DNA of 64,000 nt from Actinoplanes sp. TFC3 (GTDB lineage Bacteria > Actinomycetota > Actinomycetes > Mycobacteriales > Micromonosporaceae), in the NCBI RefSeq assembly GCF_001553785.1, contig NZ_LOJP01000002.1:590573-654572 (forward strand), given 5' to 3'. Position 1 is the first letter of the stretch, and each line of letters starts with the position of its first letter. The position numbers and the translations under genes were made by a program. The notes under the pieces are model-generated. The model worked only from the letters and a program-made list of their open reading frames with translations. It was not told where the DNA came from and did not search any database. Below are positions 7,464 through 15,394 of this stretch, one piece after another.

Positions 7464-7796
7464 ATGAACGTGAGCGCCCCGACCGGACCCGATGACGACG
7501 CGTACTGGAAGCGGCCGGACTCCGCGCCGGATATGTTCGGCGCCGCCCGCCCCGCCCCGGCCCCCGATCCCAAGCCGGTGTACGAAGGACCACCCAAGCA
7601 ACCACCGACATCCCCGCACTGGCGTCCCCCGGTGGTGTCACAGCCCCCGCCGCCGCGCTCGATGCCGGCCCAGGACAATGCCGCGCTGGACGAAGCCGAA
7701 GGTGCCGCGCGCACAACGACCTACGGCGTTGGCCTGGTCGCTGGCGCCATCGCCCTGATCCTGATGTGCCTGCTCTGCGCCCGCATCATCTTCTAG
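7464..7796 (+). CDS. Pro-rich protein with C-terminal membrane anchor (110 aa)
   Basis: From ATG 7464 the product is a Pro/Ala/Asp-rich soluble region (about 1-80) followed by a single C-terminal hydrophobic segment (YGVGLVAGAIALILMCLLCA), so a tail-anchored membrane protein is likely. It has no signal peptide and no recognisable domain. It is divergent from the acidic 61-residue gene. The start was chosen because the upstream in-frame extension reaches into the spacer and the divergent gene. Function unknown. Confidence 0.6.
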   Translation: MNVSAPTGPDDDAYWKRPDSAPDMFGAARPAPAPDPKPVYEGPPKQPPTSPHWRPPVVSQPPPPRSMPAQDNAALDEAEGAARTTTYGVGLVAGAIALILMCLLCARIIF

Positions 7797-7817
7797 CCTC
7801 CTGACGAAGGCGTAAAA

Positions 7818-7854
7818 CCGTCCCGGCCACCACCCCACATGGCGGCCGGGACGG
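7818..7854. terminator. Hairpin between convergent genes
   Basis: CCGTCCCGGCC / GGCCGGGACGG, an 11-bp perfect stem with a 15-base loop. On the minus strand it is followed by TTTTACG, so it should end the DUF2231 transcript especially well. Confidence 0.75.
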
Positions 7855-7863
7855 CAGCTTCGC

Positions 7864-8343
7864 TCAGGCGGACGTGCCCCAGACCGCCTGAGCCCCCGTG
7901 TCGCCGGTCTTGTAGACGTAGTAGCCCGACAGCGCGGCCAGCGCCACCATTACGACCGCGAGGCCGAGGTCCGCCGGCAGGGCGAGCCGGTTGCCGGGGC
8001 GGCGCAGCGTCAGCAGCACCATCACCAGCGTCACCACGCCGAGGCCGAGCGCGAAGTAGAACGTCAGCCCGCCGTACCCCATGTGATCGTCGATCTTCTC
8101 CAGCGGCGGGCCGCTCATTCCGTTGGCGATGAGCCGTTCGCGCAGCTTCGAACCGGAGGCCATGGTGACGTACGTGCAGATCGGCGCGATGATCGCGAGC
8201 AGGATCGCGGCCCAGCCGATTTTGGTGCGCCAGCGGGGCAGCACCGCGTAGACGATGGCCACCAGGGCCAGCAGCGGCACGAACACCACCGCGGCGTGCA
8301 GGACAAGCGCGTGCACGGGCAAGCCGTTGATCTGGTCGAACAC
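7864..8343 (-). CDS. DUF2231-type four-helix membrane protein
   Basis: About 159 residues with four hydrophobic segments (about 9-30, 39-60, 90-112, 124-145) and conserved His residues in 'LPVHALVLHAAVVFVPLLAL' and 'KIDDHMGYG', as in the DUF2231 family, whose His pattern suggests haem or metal binding. GTG 8343 follows GAGAGGGG by five to six bases; GTG 8349 is an alternative. It is divergent from the Fur regulator across a 145-bp spacer with an AT-rich patch, so Fur-family control is possible but not shown. Confidence 0.75.
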   Translation of the reverse strand: MFDQINGLPVHALVLHAAVVFVPLLALVAIVYAVLPRWRTKIGWAAILLAIIAPICTYVTMASGSKLRERLIANGMSGPPLEKIDDHMGYGGLTFYFALGLGVVTLVMVLLTLRRPGNRLALPADLGLAVVMVALAALSGYYVYKTGDTGAQAVWGTSA

Positions 8344-8488
8344 TGGCACCCCTCTCGTTGAAGGTTTAAGTATCGGGCCGCCCGCCGAACTTATCTGACT
8401 TTGCAAACAACTCCTCACTGCGGTTACGCGCGGGTCGCCGATCTGGTTCATCGGCCGGCGATGTTGCCTGTGCTGTCATGATGGTGAG

Positions 8489-8920
8489 ATGACCGGCGAG
8501 GAGCTGCTGCGCGGCCAGGGCCTGCGGGTGACGCGGCCGCGCCTCGCCGTGCTCGACGTGCTCACCCAGGGCGGTCACCTCGAGGTCGAGGAAATCACCC
8601 GGCAGGTACGCGCGCGGCTCGACTCGGTGTCCACCCAGGCGATCTACGACGTGCTCGGCGCCCTGTCCCGCGCCGGCCTGGCCCGCCGGATCGAGCCCGC
8701 GGGCAGCCCGGCCCGCTACGAGGCTCGCGTCGGTGACAACCATCACCACATCGTCTGCCGCGGCTGCGGCACGATCCGGGACGTGGATTGCCTGGTGGAC
8801 GAACGTCCCTGCATCGATCCGGGCATCGGTCACGGCTTCGAGGTGGACGAGGCCGAGATCACCTTCTGGGGTCTGTGCCCGCAGTGCCAGCACGAGCGCC
8901 GAGCCGACCAAGCGGCATAA
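8489..8920 (+). CDS. Fur-family metalloregulator (FurA/CatR-like)
   Basis: The 143-residue cytoplasmic repressor has an N-terminal winged helix (about 12-75, RVTRPRLAVLDVL, STQAIYDVLGAL), the HHH metal motif at 85-87, and two CxxC pairs for structural zinc (Cys90/Cys93, Cys130/Cys133). Sequence style is closest to the actinobacterial peroxide sensors FurA/CatR, which usually sit beside katG or a catalase gene. No catalase is in this window. It lies 27 bases before a DUF2236 oxygenase-like gene and divergent from DUF2231, which are its likely local targets. Start ATG 8489; a ribosome site is weak (GGTGAG). Confidence 0.85.
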   Translation: MTGEELLRGQGLRVTRPRLAVLDVLTQGGHLEVEEITRQVRARLDSVSTQAIYDVLGALSRAGLARRIEPAGSPARYEARVGDNHHHIVCRGCGTIRDVDCLVDERPCIDPGIGHGFEVDEAEITFWGLCPQCQHERRADQAA

Positions 8921-8947
8921 CGCGGTTGCGCGTGGCACGCTGGATTG

Positions 8948-9808
8948 ATGAACACTGCGGCTGACCTCGGACTCTTCGGCCCCGGTTCGGTTTCGTGGAA
9001 GGTGCACGCGGAACCCATCGTCTCGGTTGGCGGGCTGCGCTCGCTCTATCTTCAGGCGCTGCACCCCCGGGCTGTCGCCGCGATCAACCAGAATTCCAGC
9101 TATCGCACCGACCCGTGGGGACGTCTGGAGCGCACGTCGGCCTACGTCGGCACGGTTCTGTACGGCACCGCGGCGGAGGTCGAGCAGGCGGCGAGCCGGG
9201 TCCGGCGCATCCACGCGGCGATGCGGGCGACCGATCCTCGCACCGGGGAAAGGTTTCGGCTGGACGAACCTGACCTGCTGCGATGGGTGCATGTGGCCGA
9301 GGTGGAGTCGTTCCTGACCACCGCCCGCCGGGCCGGTCTGGAGCTGACTGACGCGGAGGTGGACCGCTACTACACCGAGCAGCTTCGCGCGGCCGAGGTC
9401 GTCGGATTGGACCCGGCTACCGTGCCGTCGACGGCCGCCGAGGTAGCCGACTACTACGCGGCGATGCAGCCTGAGCTGGGCATCACCAAGGACAGCGCCG
9501 AGACCGCGTTCTTCCTGACCGTGCCGCCCGTGCCGGAGCATTGGGGCAGCCTTCCGCTGCGGATGAGCCTGACCCTGGGTCCGGCTCGGTGGGCGTACTT
9601 CGGTGTCGCCGGCACAGCAGCCGCGCTGTTGCCGTCCTGGGCTCGCAAAATGTACGGCGGGCTCGGCTGGCCCACGACCGACAAGTCAGCCGATTTGTCC
9701 GTACGAGGAATCCGTCTGCTCCTGAATGCCGCCCTGGCCGCCATGCCCGCGCGCTACCGGGTAGCCCCCATGCGTCGCGTCGCCCTGGAGCGAGCCGGCC
9801 TGGCCTAA
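8948..9808 (+). CDS. DUF2236 / MpaB-like oxygenase family protein
   Basis: A 286-residue protein of the DUF2236 family, which includes MpaB and rubber oxygenase Lcp, several of which bind b-type haem. Family blocks are visible: GPGSVSWKVHAEP near the N-terminus, LQALHPRAVAAINQNS, the RTSAYVGTVLYG segment, and WVHVAEVESFL. ATG 8948 is chosen over the adjacent TTG at 8945. No signal peptide is seen. It follows the Fur gene closely on the same strand, so co-regulation under oxidative stress is an inference. The stop overlaps that of the convergent nuclease gene (TAA 9806-9808). Confidence 0.8.
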   Translation: MNTAADLGLFGPGSVSWKVHAEPIVSVGGLRSLYLQALHPRAVAAINQNSSYRTDPWGRLERTSAYVGTVLYGTAAEVEQAASRVRRIHAAMRATDPRTGERFRLDEPDLLRWVHVAEVESFLTTARRAGLELTDAEVDRYYTEQLRAAEVVGLDPATVPSTAAEVADYYAAMQPELGITKDSAETAFFLTVPPVPEHWGSLPLRMSLTLGPARWAYFGVAGTAAALLPSWARKMYGGLGWPTTDKSADLSVRGIRLLLNAALAAMPARYRVAPMRRVALERAGLA

Positions 9809-10677
9809 GCGCGTTCCAAGTGCTCCACGGCAGCCCAGGGTTCCTTCGCCGCCATCTCCTTGCCGGCCGGGCAGGACTTGCGGAAGTCGCACCAACTGCA
9901 CAGCGAGCCGGGATTGGTCGGGAACTCGTCGTCGGGATCGGCGCCGGCCGCTACCGCTTTCTCGGCCGCCATGATGTCGCGAGCGGTTTCCTCGGCCCGG
10001 GTCACCTGCCGGGCCAGCGACTCCTCGGTGTGCTCGTGCGCCGCCACCGTGCCCGTCGGCAGGTGATGCAGCTCGACCTTGTGACACGGACGCCGGAACA
10101 CCCGCTGAGCCGCGTACGCATACAACGCCAACGCCTGCGAGCCCCGGGCGTCGTCCGCGTCCAGCCCCGTGCGCCCGGTCTTGTAGTCGACGATCACCGC
10201 TTCCCCGTCGCGGCCGTCGATGCGGTCGGCGCGCCCGTTGAAGGCCAGCACCGACGTCTTGGTGGCGACCACCCGCTCCACCCCGAGCGGCTCCTCCTGC
10301 GGGTCCAGCCCGGCGACGTACGTGTCGAGCCAGCCCAGTGCCTTGCGATAGGCAACCCGTTCCAGGTCGACATCGCGGTAACCCTCACGTACCCAGGTGG
10401 TCTTGAGCAGCGTGGGCAGCGAGGCAGCAGCGCGGCGGGCGGCCGGCACGGCGTACCAGTTCTTCAGAGCCGTATGCACGCTGGCGCCGAGCGAGTTGTG
10501 CGCCCACGGCGGGCCCTTAGACGGGCTCGGCCGGTCGACATAGCTGTAGCGGTAACGCCGCGGGCAGTCCGCGAACGAACCCAGCTTGCTGGGCGTGCAG
10601 ACGAAGAGGCGTTCGGGCATGCCGTCGAAGCCCAGCTGCTGGGGCACGCCGGCCGATCGCGAGGAGGTCCTTGGCAC
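9805..10677 (-). CDS. RecB-family PD-(D/E)XK nuclease with Fe-S-type cysteines
   Basis: A 290-residue single-domain nuclease. The catalytic core is GRADRIDG...GEAVIVDYKTG (the D..DxK pattern), with a downstream Gln motif in SQALALYAYAA. One Cys near the N-terminus (FADCPRRYRYSY) and three at the C-terminus (LCSWCDFRKSCPAG) form the four-Cys Fe-S staple typical of AddB/Cas4-like nucleases. There is no helicase domain. The actinobacterial neighbourhood (MarC, PHP, DUF6758-like) is shared with Streptomyces as I recall. It is probably a DNA-repair or DNA-processing enzyme; there are no CRISPR genes here. Start GTG 10677 with GAGAGG upstream. Confidence 0.87.
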   Translation of the reverse strand: MPRTSSRSAGVPQQLGFDGMPERLFVCTPSKLGSFADCPRRYRYSYVDRPSPSKGPPWAHNSLGASVHTALKNWYAVPAARRAAASLPTLLKTTWVREGYRDVDLERVAYRKALGWLDTYVAGLDPQEEPLGVERVVATKTSVLAFNGRADRIDGRDGEAVIVDYKTGRTGLDADDARGSQALALYAYAAQRVFRRPCHKVELHHLPTGTVAAHEHTEESLARQVTRAEETARDIMAAEKAVAAGADPDDEFPTNPGSLCSWCDFRKSCPAGKEMAAKEPWAAVEHLERA

Positions 10678-10796
10678 GACACAATCCTCTCAGGCCCCTA
10701 CGACAAAACCGGTACTCAGTGAGGATGATTCAGGACGGTGGGGACCAAACTGCCCACCTGCAGGCGGTGGAACTCGAGGTTGGTCCTCAATAACCC

Positions 10797-11417
10797 TCAG
10801 TGACTCCCCGCGGCGTAAAGCTCCACGAATGCGGCAGTGGCATCGGCGATCAACTGGATGGCGATCGCGGCGAGCAGCAGACCGGCGATGCGGGTCAGCA
10901 CCTCGATGCCGGCCGGGCGCAGCAGCTTGACGATCACCCCGGAGAAGCGCAGGACCAGCCAGACCGTCGCCATGACGCCGAGGATGCCGAGCCCGATCAC
11001 CGTGTACTCGCCGACCCCGTTCGCCCGCTGCACGAACAGCATGGTCGCCACGATCGCCCCGGGGCCGGCCAGCAGCGGCGTGCCGATGGGGACCAGCGCC
11101 ACATTGCTGGTGCCGCCCTGCTCCGAGGGCTCGTCGGTCTTGCCGGTGAGCAGCTGCAACGCCACCAGCACGAGCAGCAGACCGCCCGCGCCCTGCAGCG
11201 CCGGGAGCTGGACGTGCAGATAGTCGAGCAGGGTTTGCCCGGCCACGGCAAAGATGACGATCACGCCCAGCGCGAGCAGCACCGCTTGGGTGCCGGCGCG
11301 CACGCGCTCCTTGGCCGGCAGGGTGCCGGTGAGGGCGAGGAACACGGGCACCATGCCCGGCGGGTCCACGATCACCAGCAAGGTCAGGAAGAACTCGCCG
11401 AACAACTTCAGGTTCAC
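10797..11417 (-). CDS. MarC (UPF0056) family integral membrane protein
   Basis: A 206-residue protein with six hydrophobic segments and the family opening FFLTLLVIVDPPGMVPVFLALT, plus the mid-protein GTPLLAGPGAI motif. MarC proteins are inner-membrane proteins of unsettled function; the old link to multiple antibiotic resistance has been withdrawn. The GTG start at 11417 is supported by TAGGTT-N6-GTG (11424-11429), a leaderless promoter. Confidence 0.88.
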   Translation of the reverse strand: MNLKLFGEFFLTLLVIVDPPGMVPVFLALTGTLPAKERVRAGTQAVLLALGVIVIFAVAGQTLLDYLHVQLPALQGAGGLLLVLVALQLLTGKTDEPSEQGGTSNVALVPIGTPLLAGPGAIVATMLFVQRANGVGEYTVIGLGILGVMATVWLVLRFSGVIVKLLRPAGIEVLTRIAGLLLAAIAIQLIADATAAFVELYAAGSH

Positions 11418-11468
11418 GCGCTCAACCTAGGTGGCGCTCGCGTCCGGCGCCCTGAACTGCGAGGACCG

Positions 11469-12320
11469 TCACCCCAGGACGGGGACTCCGGTCGCGGCAG
11501 CGGCGATTTTCTCGTACGCCCACGGCTCGGTCGTGAACGCGCCGAGCCGGACGGTCTTGTGGGTGCCGTGAAAGTCGGACGAGCCGGTGACGACGAGCCC
11601 GAGGTCGCCGGCCAGTGCCCGCACCTGGGCCCGCTGCTGCGGCGAGTGATCCTCGTGATCGGCTTCCAGCCCGAACAGGCCCGCCGCCGCCAGATCGACG
11701 ATCAGCTTGTCCGGGACGATGCGCCCCCGCACTGTTGCGTTCGGGTGGGCAAAAACAGCCACTCCCCCGGCCGCCCGCACCGCCCGCACCGCCTCGAAAA
11801 CATCAAGATCAGTTTTCGGTACGAAGTAGCGCGCGCCCAGCCACCGCGACGCGAACGCCTCGTTCGTGGTGCGCACCAAACCGGCCCGGATCAGCGCCTG
11901 AGCGATGTGCGGGCGCCCCACCGAGCCCCCCGCGGCATACCCGTGCACCTCGGGCCAGGAGATATCCACCCCGTCGGCCCGCAACAGCTCGACGATCTTC
12001 TCGGCCCGTTGCTCCCGGTCCTCACGCAACCGGACCAGGTCCGCGGCGAGCTGCGGCTCGTGCGGGTCGAAGAGATAGGCCAGCAGATGCAACGCGATCG
12101 CCGGCTCAGCACCGAACCACCGGCAGGACAGCTCGGCCCCCCGGACCAGCTTCAGCCCCTCGGGTCGCGCCGCCGCGGCTTCATCCCAGCCGCCGGTGGT
12201 GTCGTGGTCAGTGATGGCCATCACGTCGAGACCGGCCTCGGCACCCGCGCGCATCAACTCGGACGGGGTCAGCGTGCCGTCACTGGCCGTCGAGTGACAG
12301 TGCAGGTCGATTCTGGTCAC
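11469..12320 (-). CDS. PHP-domain phosphoesterase (TrpH/RNase AM-like)
   Basis: The 283-residue protein begins at once with the PHP metal motif (DLHCHSTASDG), followed by ITDHDTTGG, the RGAEL motif, FAHPNA, EADHEDH and the closing SSDFHG, giving the full set of His/Asp ligands for a trinuclear site. Members hydrolyse 3',5'-nucleoside bisphosphates or act as 5'-3' RNases on short RNAs. GTG 12320 was chosen because TAGCGT-N7-GTG (12328-12333) lies upstream and the motif starts at residue 5. Neighbours are MarC and the PH-domain protein. Confidence 0.88.
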   Translation of the reverse strand: MTRIDLHCHSTASDGTLTPSELMRAGAEAGLDVMAITDHDTTGGWDEAAAARPEGLKLVRGAELSCRWFGAEPAIALHLLAYLFDPHEPQLAADLVRLREDREQRAEKIVELLRADGVDISWPEVHGYAAGGSVGRPHIAQALIRAGLVRTTNEAFASRWLGARYFVPKTDLDVFEAVRAVRAAGGVAVFAHPNATVRGRIVPDKLIVDLAAAGLFGLEADHEDHSPQQRAQVRALAGDLGLVVTGSSDFHGTHKTVRLGAFTTEPWAYEKIAAAATGVPVLG

Positions 12321-12364
12321 TCGCCGAACGCTACCGGGTGGGCACCGGCGAGCAGGCACGGACG

Positions 12365-13234
12365 TCAGGCGTCGTCGCCACCGTCACCATCCTTGCCCAA
12401 CCGGGCCTCGACCGCCTGCGGCTCGTACATCTCCTCGACAACCCGCAGGTAGAGCTCGTTGGGGTTGGGCAGATGCTTGACCTCGCGCAGCGCCTGATCC
12501 TGACCGGCGGACTCCAGCACGAACGTGCCGTAGCTCAACATCCGGCCCAGCGCGGACTGCTCGTACTTCATATCGGTGACCCGCAGGAGCGGCATCATGG
12601 CGACCTTACGGGTGATGATCCCGTTCACCACCATGACCCGCTTGTTGGTCAGGATGAAGCGGTCGAAATACCAGTCGGCGACCTTCCACGCGACCCAGCC
12701 CATGACGCCGAGCCAGATCAGCACCGCCGCCGTGACCAGCCCGCCGATATCCTGTTTGGTCAGGAAGCCGGCAAGATAGCCGAGCAGCAGCGTGGATCCG
12801 ATGCCCACCAGCAACGGCGTGGACAGGTGGATCCAGTGCCGCTTCCACTCACCCCGGTAGCGCTCGGTCGGGAAGAGATAGCGGGAGACCAGTGTGGTCG
12901 GCTCGTCCTCCAGCGGGAGGACGCGCCGTGGTCCACCCGGGACGCCGGCCCCTTCGCCACCAAGGCCCTTGAGCTCTTCCTCGGTGAAGATCGGGGCTTC
13001 GTACTCGTCGCGGTACCGCGGTTGCTCACGCGTCTCGTAGTCATCGGCATAGCCGGTGCTCGCTGCGTAGGCGGGACCGTCCGAGTAGGCGGGACCGTCG
13101 GCATACGCCGTGCCCCTTGCGTACTGCGGCCCCTCGTCCCGGACTACCGGGTCGTTGTGGCCGAAGTACTCATCGTCATCCTGAGGGCGGCGCGCACCCT
13201 CGTCTTCAGGCTGTCGCGGCTCACCAGGACCCAT
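12365..13234 (-). CDS. PH-domain membrane protein with Tyr/Ala/Gly-rich N-terminus
   Basis: The 289-residue protein has three parts. A disordered N-terminus (1-90) contains the repeated motif AYADGPAYSDGPAYA. Two hydrophobic helices follow (about 140-160 and 168-190). A C-terminal bacterial PH domain of the YdbS/bPH2 type starts near 195 (RFILTNKRVMVVNGIITRKVAMMPL). The PH domain should face the cytoplasm. TAACAT-N6-ATG (13241-13246) marks a leaderless start. The -10 overlaps the stop codon of the small upstream gene. Function unknown. Confidence 0.8.
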   Translation of the reverse strand: MGPGEPRQPEDEGARRPQDDDEYFGHNDPVVRDEGPQYARGTAYADGPAYSDGPAYAASTGYADDYETREQPRYRDEYEAPIFTEEELKGLGGEGAGVPGGPRRVLPLEDEPTTLVSRYLFPTERYRGEWKRHWIHLSTPLLVGIGSTLLLGYLAGFLTKQDIGGLVTAAVLIWLGVMGWVAWKVADWYFDRFILTNKRVMVVNGIITRKVAMMPLLRVTDMKYEQSALGRMLSYGTFVLESAGQDQALREVKHLPNPNELYLRVVEEMYEPQAVEARLGKDGDGGDDA

Positions 13235-13243
13235 GCGCCGATG

Positions 13244-13402
13244 TTAAGCGACGAGGTTGGTGAAGAAGGTTCCGAAACCACGGGCAATGTCCCCGATGGT
13301 GTCACCCAGAGACTCGAACACGGCTGCCGCCGAGTTCGGGTTGAACGCAATGAAGAAGATCAAGAATGCGATGCCAAGCCAGGTGAGTACCTTCTTGATC
13401 AT
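13244..13402 (-). CDS. Small single-pass membrane protein (52 aa)
   Basis: A 52-residue protein: MIKKVLTW, a hydrophobic helix (about 8-20), an NPNSAAAVF turn, then an amphipathic helix (SLGDTIGDIARGFGTFFTNLV). Such short proteins are conserved in Micromonosporaceae and Frankia as far as I recall. The ribosome site is poor (GGAGGAG about 11 bases upstream). It lies directly upstream of the PH-domain gene on the same strand, and a shared membrane role is possible but unproven. Confidence 0.6.
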   Translation of the reverse strand: MIKKVLTWLGIAFLIFFIAFNPNSAAAVFESLGDTIGDIARGFGTFFTNLVA

Positions 13403-13529
13403 GGCGGGCCTGCTCCTCCGTTGCGGGTACGGTCGACGCCGCGGCAATACTCACGGTATCAGTTTCGCTGCGCTGTGTGAACAGAGTGCTCGGATTGCCG
13501 ATTTCGTTCCTGCAGGTCAGCCCGGAAAA

Positions 13530-14210
13530 TCAGGCACGTCCGTGCAGGTAGGGCGACGGCGCTCCGTACACAAGCTCGGGCATGGCCTCATCGGACAGGT
13601 CGTGCAGCACGACATGTTCGGCGAGGAAGTAACCCGCACTCGCGGGCCACGCTACCGCATAGAGCCACATTCCTTTGGCTTCACTCACATAAGCGCAGCG
13701 GTCCTCGGGTGACTTCACACACCACAGAGGAGTGGGGTGCCCGCCCGCGCGAATTTTGGCATGCGGACCGGCATGCCGGGAGGCGTCACTGAGCGCCTCG
13801 GCGATCAAATAGCCCGGATCGATGCCCGGGATGCCGGCGAAGCGGGTGCCAAGACCGACACCGGGCTGCTCGGCAATCAGGACCAGGTCGGCCGGACCTC
13901 CGCCGAGAGGATCAGGGCCACTGCAGGAGAGCGCTGTCGCCCGTACGCCCGATCGGTCGTCCCCGGCCCATCCGACGCCCGTCACCATCCACCCCGGAGG
14001 CAACGGCCACGGACACCACAGGGGAACGCGTTGCTTTCCGCTGATCGGGCGCGGCTGACGGATCACGCTGTCCATGATTTCCGGGCCGATTCGCTCGGCC
14101 ACATGAAACGGATGAATCTCGCCGCAATCGTCACAGCGCCAGGCGGTGTGCATCAGGTCCGGCGGCCGGACCTGCGCAGCACAACGGGGGCAGCTAACGG
14201 TGACACCCAC
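13530..14210 (-). CDS. Zinc-ribbon hypothetical protein (DUF6758-like)
   Basis: A 226-residue protein beginning with a two-CxxC zinc ribbon (SCPRCAAQVR...WRCDDCGEI) followed by a Trp/Pro/Gly-rich globular region (LWCPWPLPPGWMVTGVGWAGDD). I recall this as the actinobacterial DUF6758 family, usually next to PHP and MarC genes as here; that is memory, not a search. There is no catalytic motif and no membrane segment. GTG 14210 with AAAGAG directly upstream is the only nearby start. Role unknown; the ribbon suggests nucleic-acid or protein binding. Confidence 0.7.
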   Translation of the reverse strand: MGVTVSCPRCAAQVRPPDLMHTAWRCDDCGEIHPFHVAERIGPEIMDSVIRQPRPISGKQRVPLWCPWPLPPGWMVTGVGWAGDDRSGVRATALSCSGPDPLGGGPADLVLIAEQPGVGLGTRFAGIPGIDPGYLIAEALSDASRHAGPHAKIRAGGHPTPLWCVKSPEDRCAYVSEAKGMWLYAVAWPASAGYFLAEHVVLHDLSDEAMPELVYGAPSPYLHGRA

Positions 14211-14282
14211 CTCTTTACGGTGGGGGTACGGAAGTCGCCCGTCAAGCGAATCGGCAGAACACGGGCACTTCGGCGCTACGGT

Positions 14283-14909
14283 TCATTCCGGCGGCGGACC
14301 GGCGTGGGCTCGTACCCATGAATGCATCGCGATGCCGCTGGCAACTCCTGCGTTAATTGAGCGCGTGGAGCCGTACTGAGCAATCGAGAAGAGTGCGCTG
14401 CACGCGGCGCGAGCGGTCTCGGAAAGGCCGGGCCCCTCCTGGCCGAACAGCAGCACGCATTCACGCGGCAGCGTGACCGACTCCATCGGGCGCGATCCCG
14501 GAAGGTTGTCGATGCCGATGATCGGCAGCCCGGCCTCGGCCGCCCACGCCGTGAAATCCTCGATCGCCGGGTGGTGCCGGACATGCTGGTAGCGGTCGGT
14601 GACCATGGCGCCGCGCCGGTTCCAGCGCTTGAGCCCGACAATGTGCACCTCGGCGGCCAGGAAGGCGTTGGCGTTGCGCACCACGGTGCCGATGTTGAAG
14701 TCGTGCTGCCAGTTCTCGATGGCGACGTGGAACCCGTGCCGGCGCAGGTCCAGGTCGGCAATCACGGCCTCGCGCCGCCAGTAGCGGTAGCGGTCGACAA
14801 CGTTGCGGCGGTCACCCTGGGCCAGCAGCTCGGGATCGTAGTGCTCCTCGGTGGGCCACGTACCTGGCCACGGGCCGACACCGACGTCCGGCAGCTGATC
14901 GGGAATCAT
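14283..14909 (-). CDS. TrmH/SpoU-family RNA 2'-O-methyltransferase
   Basis: A 208-residue SPOUT methyltransferase that uses SAM to methylate a ribose 2'-OH in tRNA or rRNA. All three family motifs are present: NIGTVVRNANAF (motif 1), LLFGQEGPGLS (motif 2), and IAQYGSTRSINAGVASGIAMH-like motif 3 near the C-terminus. The substrate cannot be told from sequence. There is no added RNA-binding domain beyond about 60 N-terminal residues (WRREAVIADLDLRRHGF). Start ATG 14909. Confidence 0.9.
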   Translation of the reverse strand: MIPDQLPDVGVGPWPGTWPTEEHYDPELLAQGDRRNVVDRYRYWRREAVIADLDLRRHGFHVAIENWQHDFNIGTVVRNANAFLAAEVHIVGLKRWNRRGAMVTDRYQHVRHHPAIEDFTAWAAEAGLPIIGIDNLPGSRPMESVTLPRECVLLFGQEGPGLSETARAACSALFSIAQYGSTRSINAGVASGIAMHSWVRAHAGPPPE

Positions 14910-15092
14910 GGCCGATGAGGCTAGCGGTTGCCTTCACGCTGCCTGCTCCAGGCGTTGGCCCTTCACTTCCTGGGCATTCGCCATGCGGGCCGCTCGGCTG
15001 TCCGACCCTGGACGCAATGAACGGCGGGGCCCTCCCCGGCACCCGCCGCCCACGCTCTGTTGGGAACGAGTCTGCCTCACCCTCAGTAGGCG

Positions 15093-15125
15093 TGTGAAGG
15101 GATTTCACAAGTGACCCAAATCACA
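15093..15125. promoter_or_regulatory. Two adjacent Crp-like palindromes
   Basis: TGTGA-N7-TCACA (15093-15109) followed one base later by GTGA-N6-TCACA (15111-15125). The second matches the Crp core GTGA-N6-TCAC exactly. The first also resembles a Rex operator but has a five-base rather than a four-base centre. Confidence 0.5.
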
Positions 15126-15330
15126 TTTAACTTTGTTATCTATTACCGCTTGCAGTGACCAGACCGTTATCCAGCCGCATCAGAGCCTGGATCGACCGGC
15201 ATGGGTAACAAAGCGGACACTGCTCATCTCGTAACATGACTGAACGCCGCCCTCACCGTGGGTTACGCTTCAACCGTCTGCCCTTCCGCCAAAAGGTGCC
15301 GCAGGCCACGTATGAGCAGGCCCGCTGGCG

Positions 15331-15356
15331 GGAATCACCGGGACGGACGACAGGTT
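15331..15356 (+). promoter_or_regulatory. SigR/SigH-type promoter of trxA
   Basis: GGGAAT core (GGAAT at 15331-15335), exactly 18 bases, then GTT (15354-15356): the disulfide-stress sigma consensus GGAAT-N18-GTT known for Streptomyces SigR thioredoxin genes. Transcription should begin near 15362, giving a leader of about 33 bases. Confidence 0.75.
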
Positions 15357-15394
15357 TACATGCACGTAAGCCAATTCCCGTGGACGGAGACATC

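Larger units (their letters stand above)
14910..15394. other. 485-bp non-coding regulatory region upstream of thioredoxin
   Basis: No credible gene. It holds an AT-rich island (about 15098-15160) with two Crp-like palindromes and a TATCTATTAC stretch, then a SigR-type promoter near the thioredoxin gene. An in-frame upstream extension of thioredoxin to 15236 is rejected because ATG 15395 has a ribosome site and the extension has no thioredoxin-like residues. Confidence 0.6.

Noticed and set aside
9805..10677. Cas4 or CRISPR adaptation nuclease
   Set aside because: The fold and Cys pattern fit RecB-like nucleases broadly, but there is no cas gene or repeat array anywhere in the window.
15093..15109. 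Rex operator upstream of thioredoxin
   Set aside because: TGTGAA and TTCACA arms are right, but the centre has five bases instead of four, so I list it as Crp-like instead.
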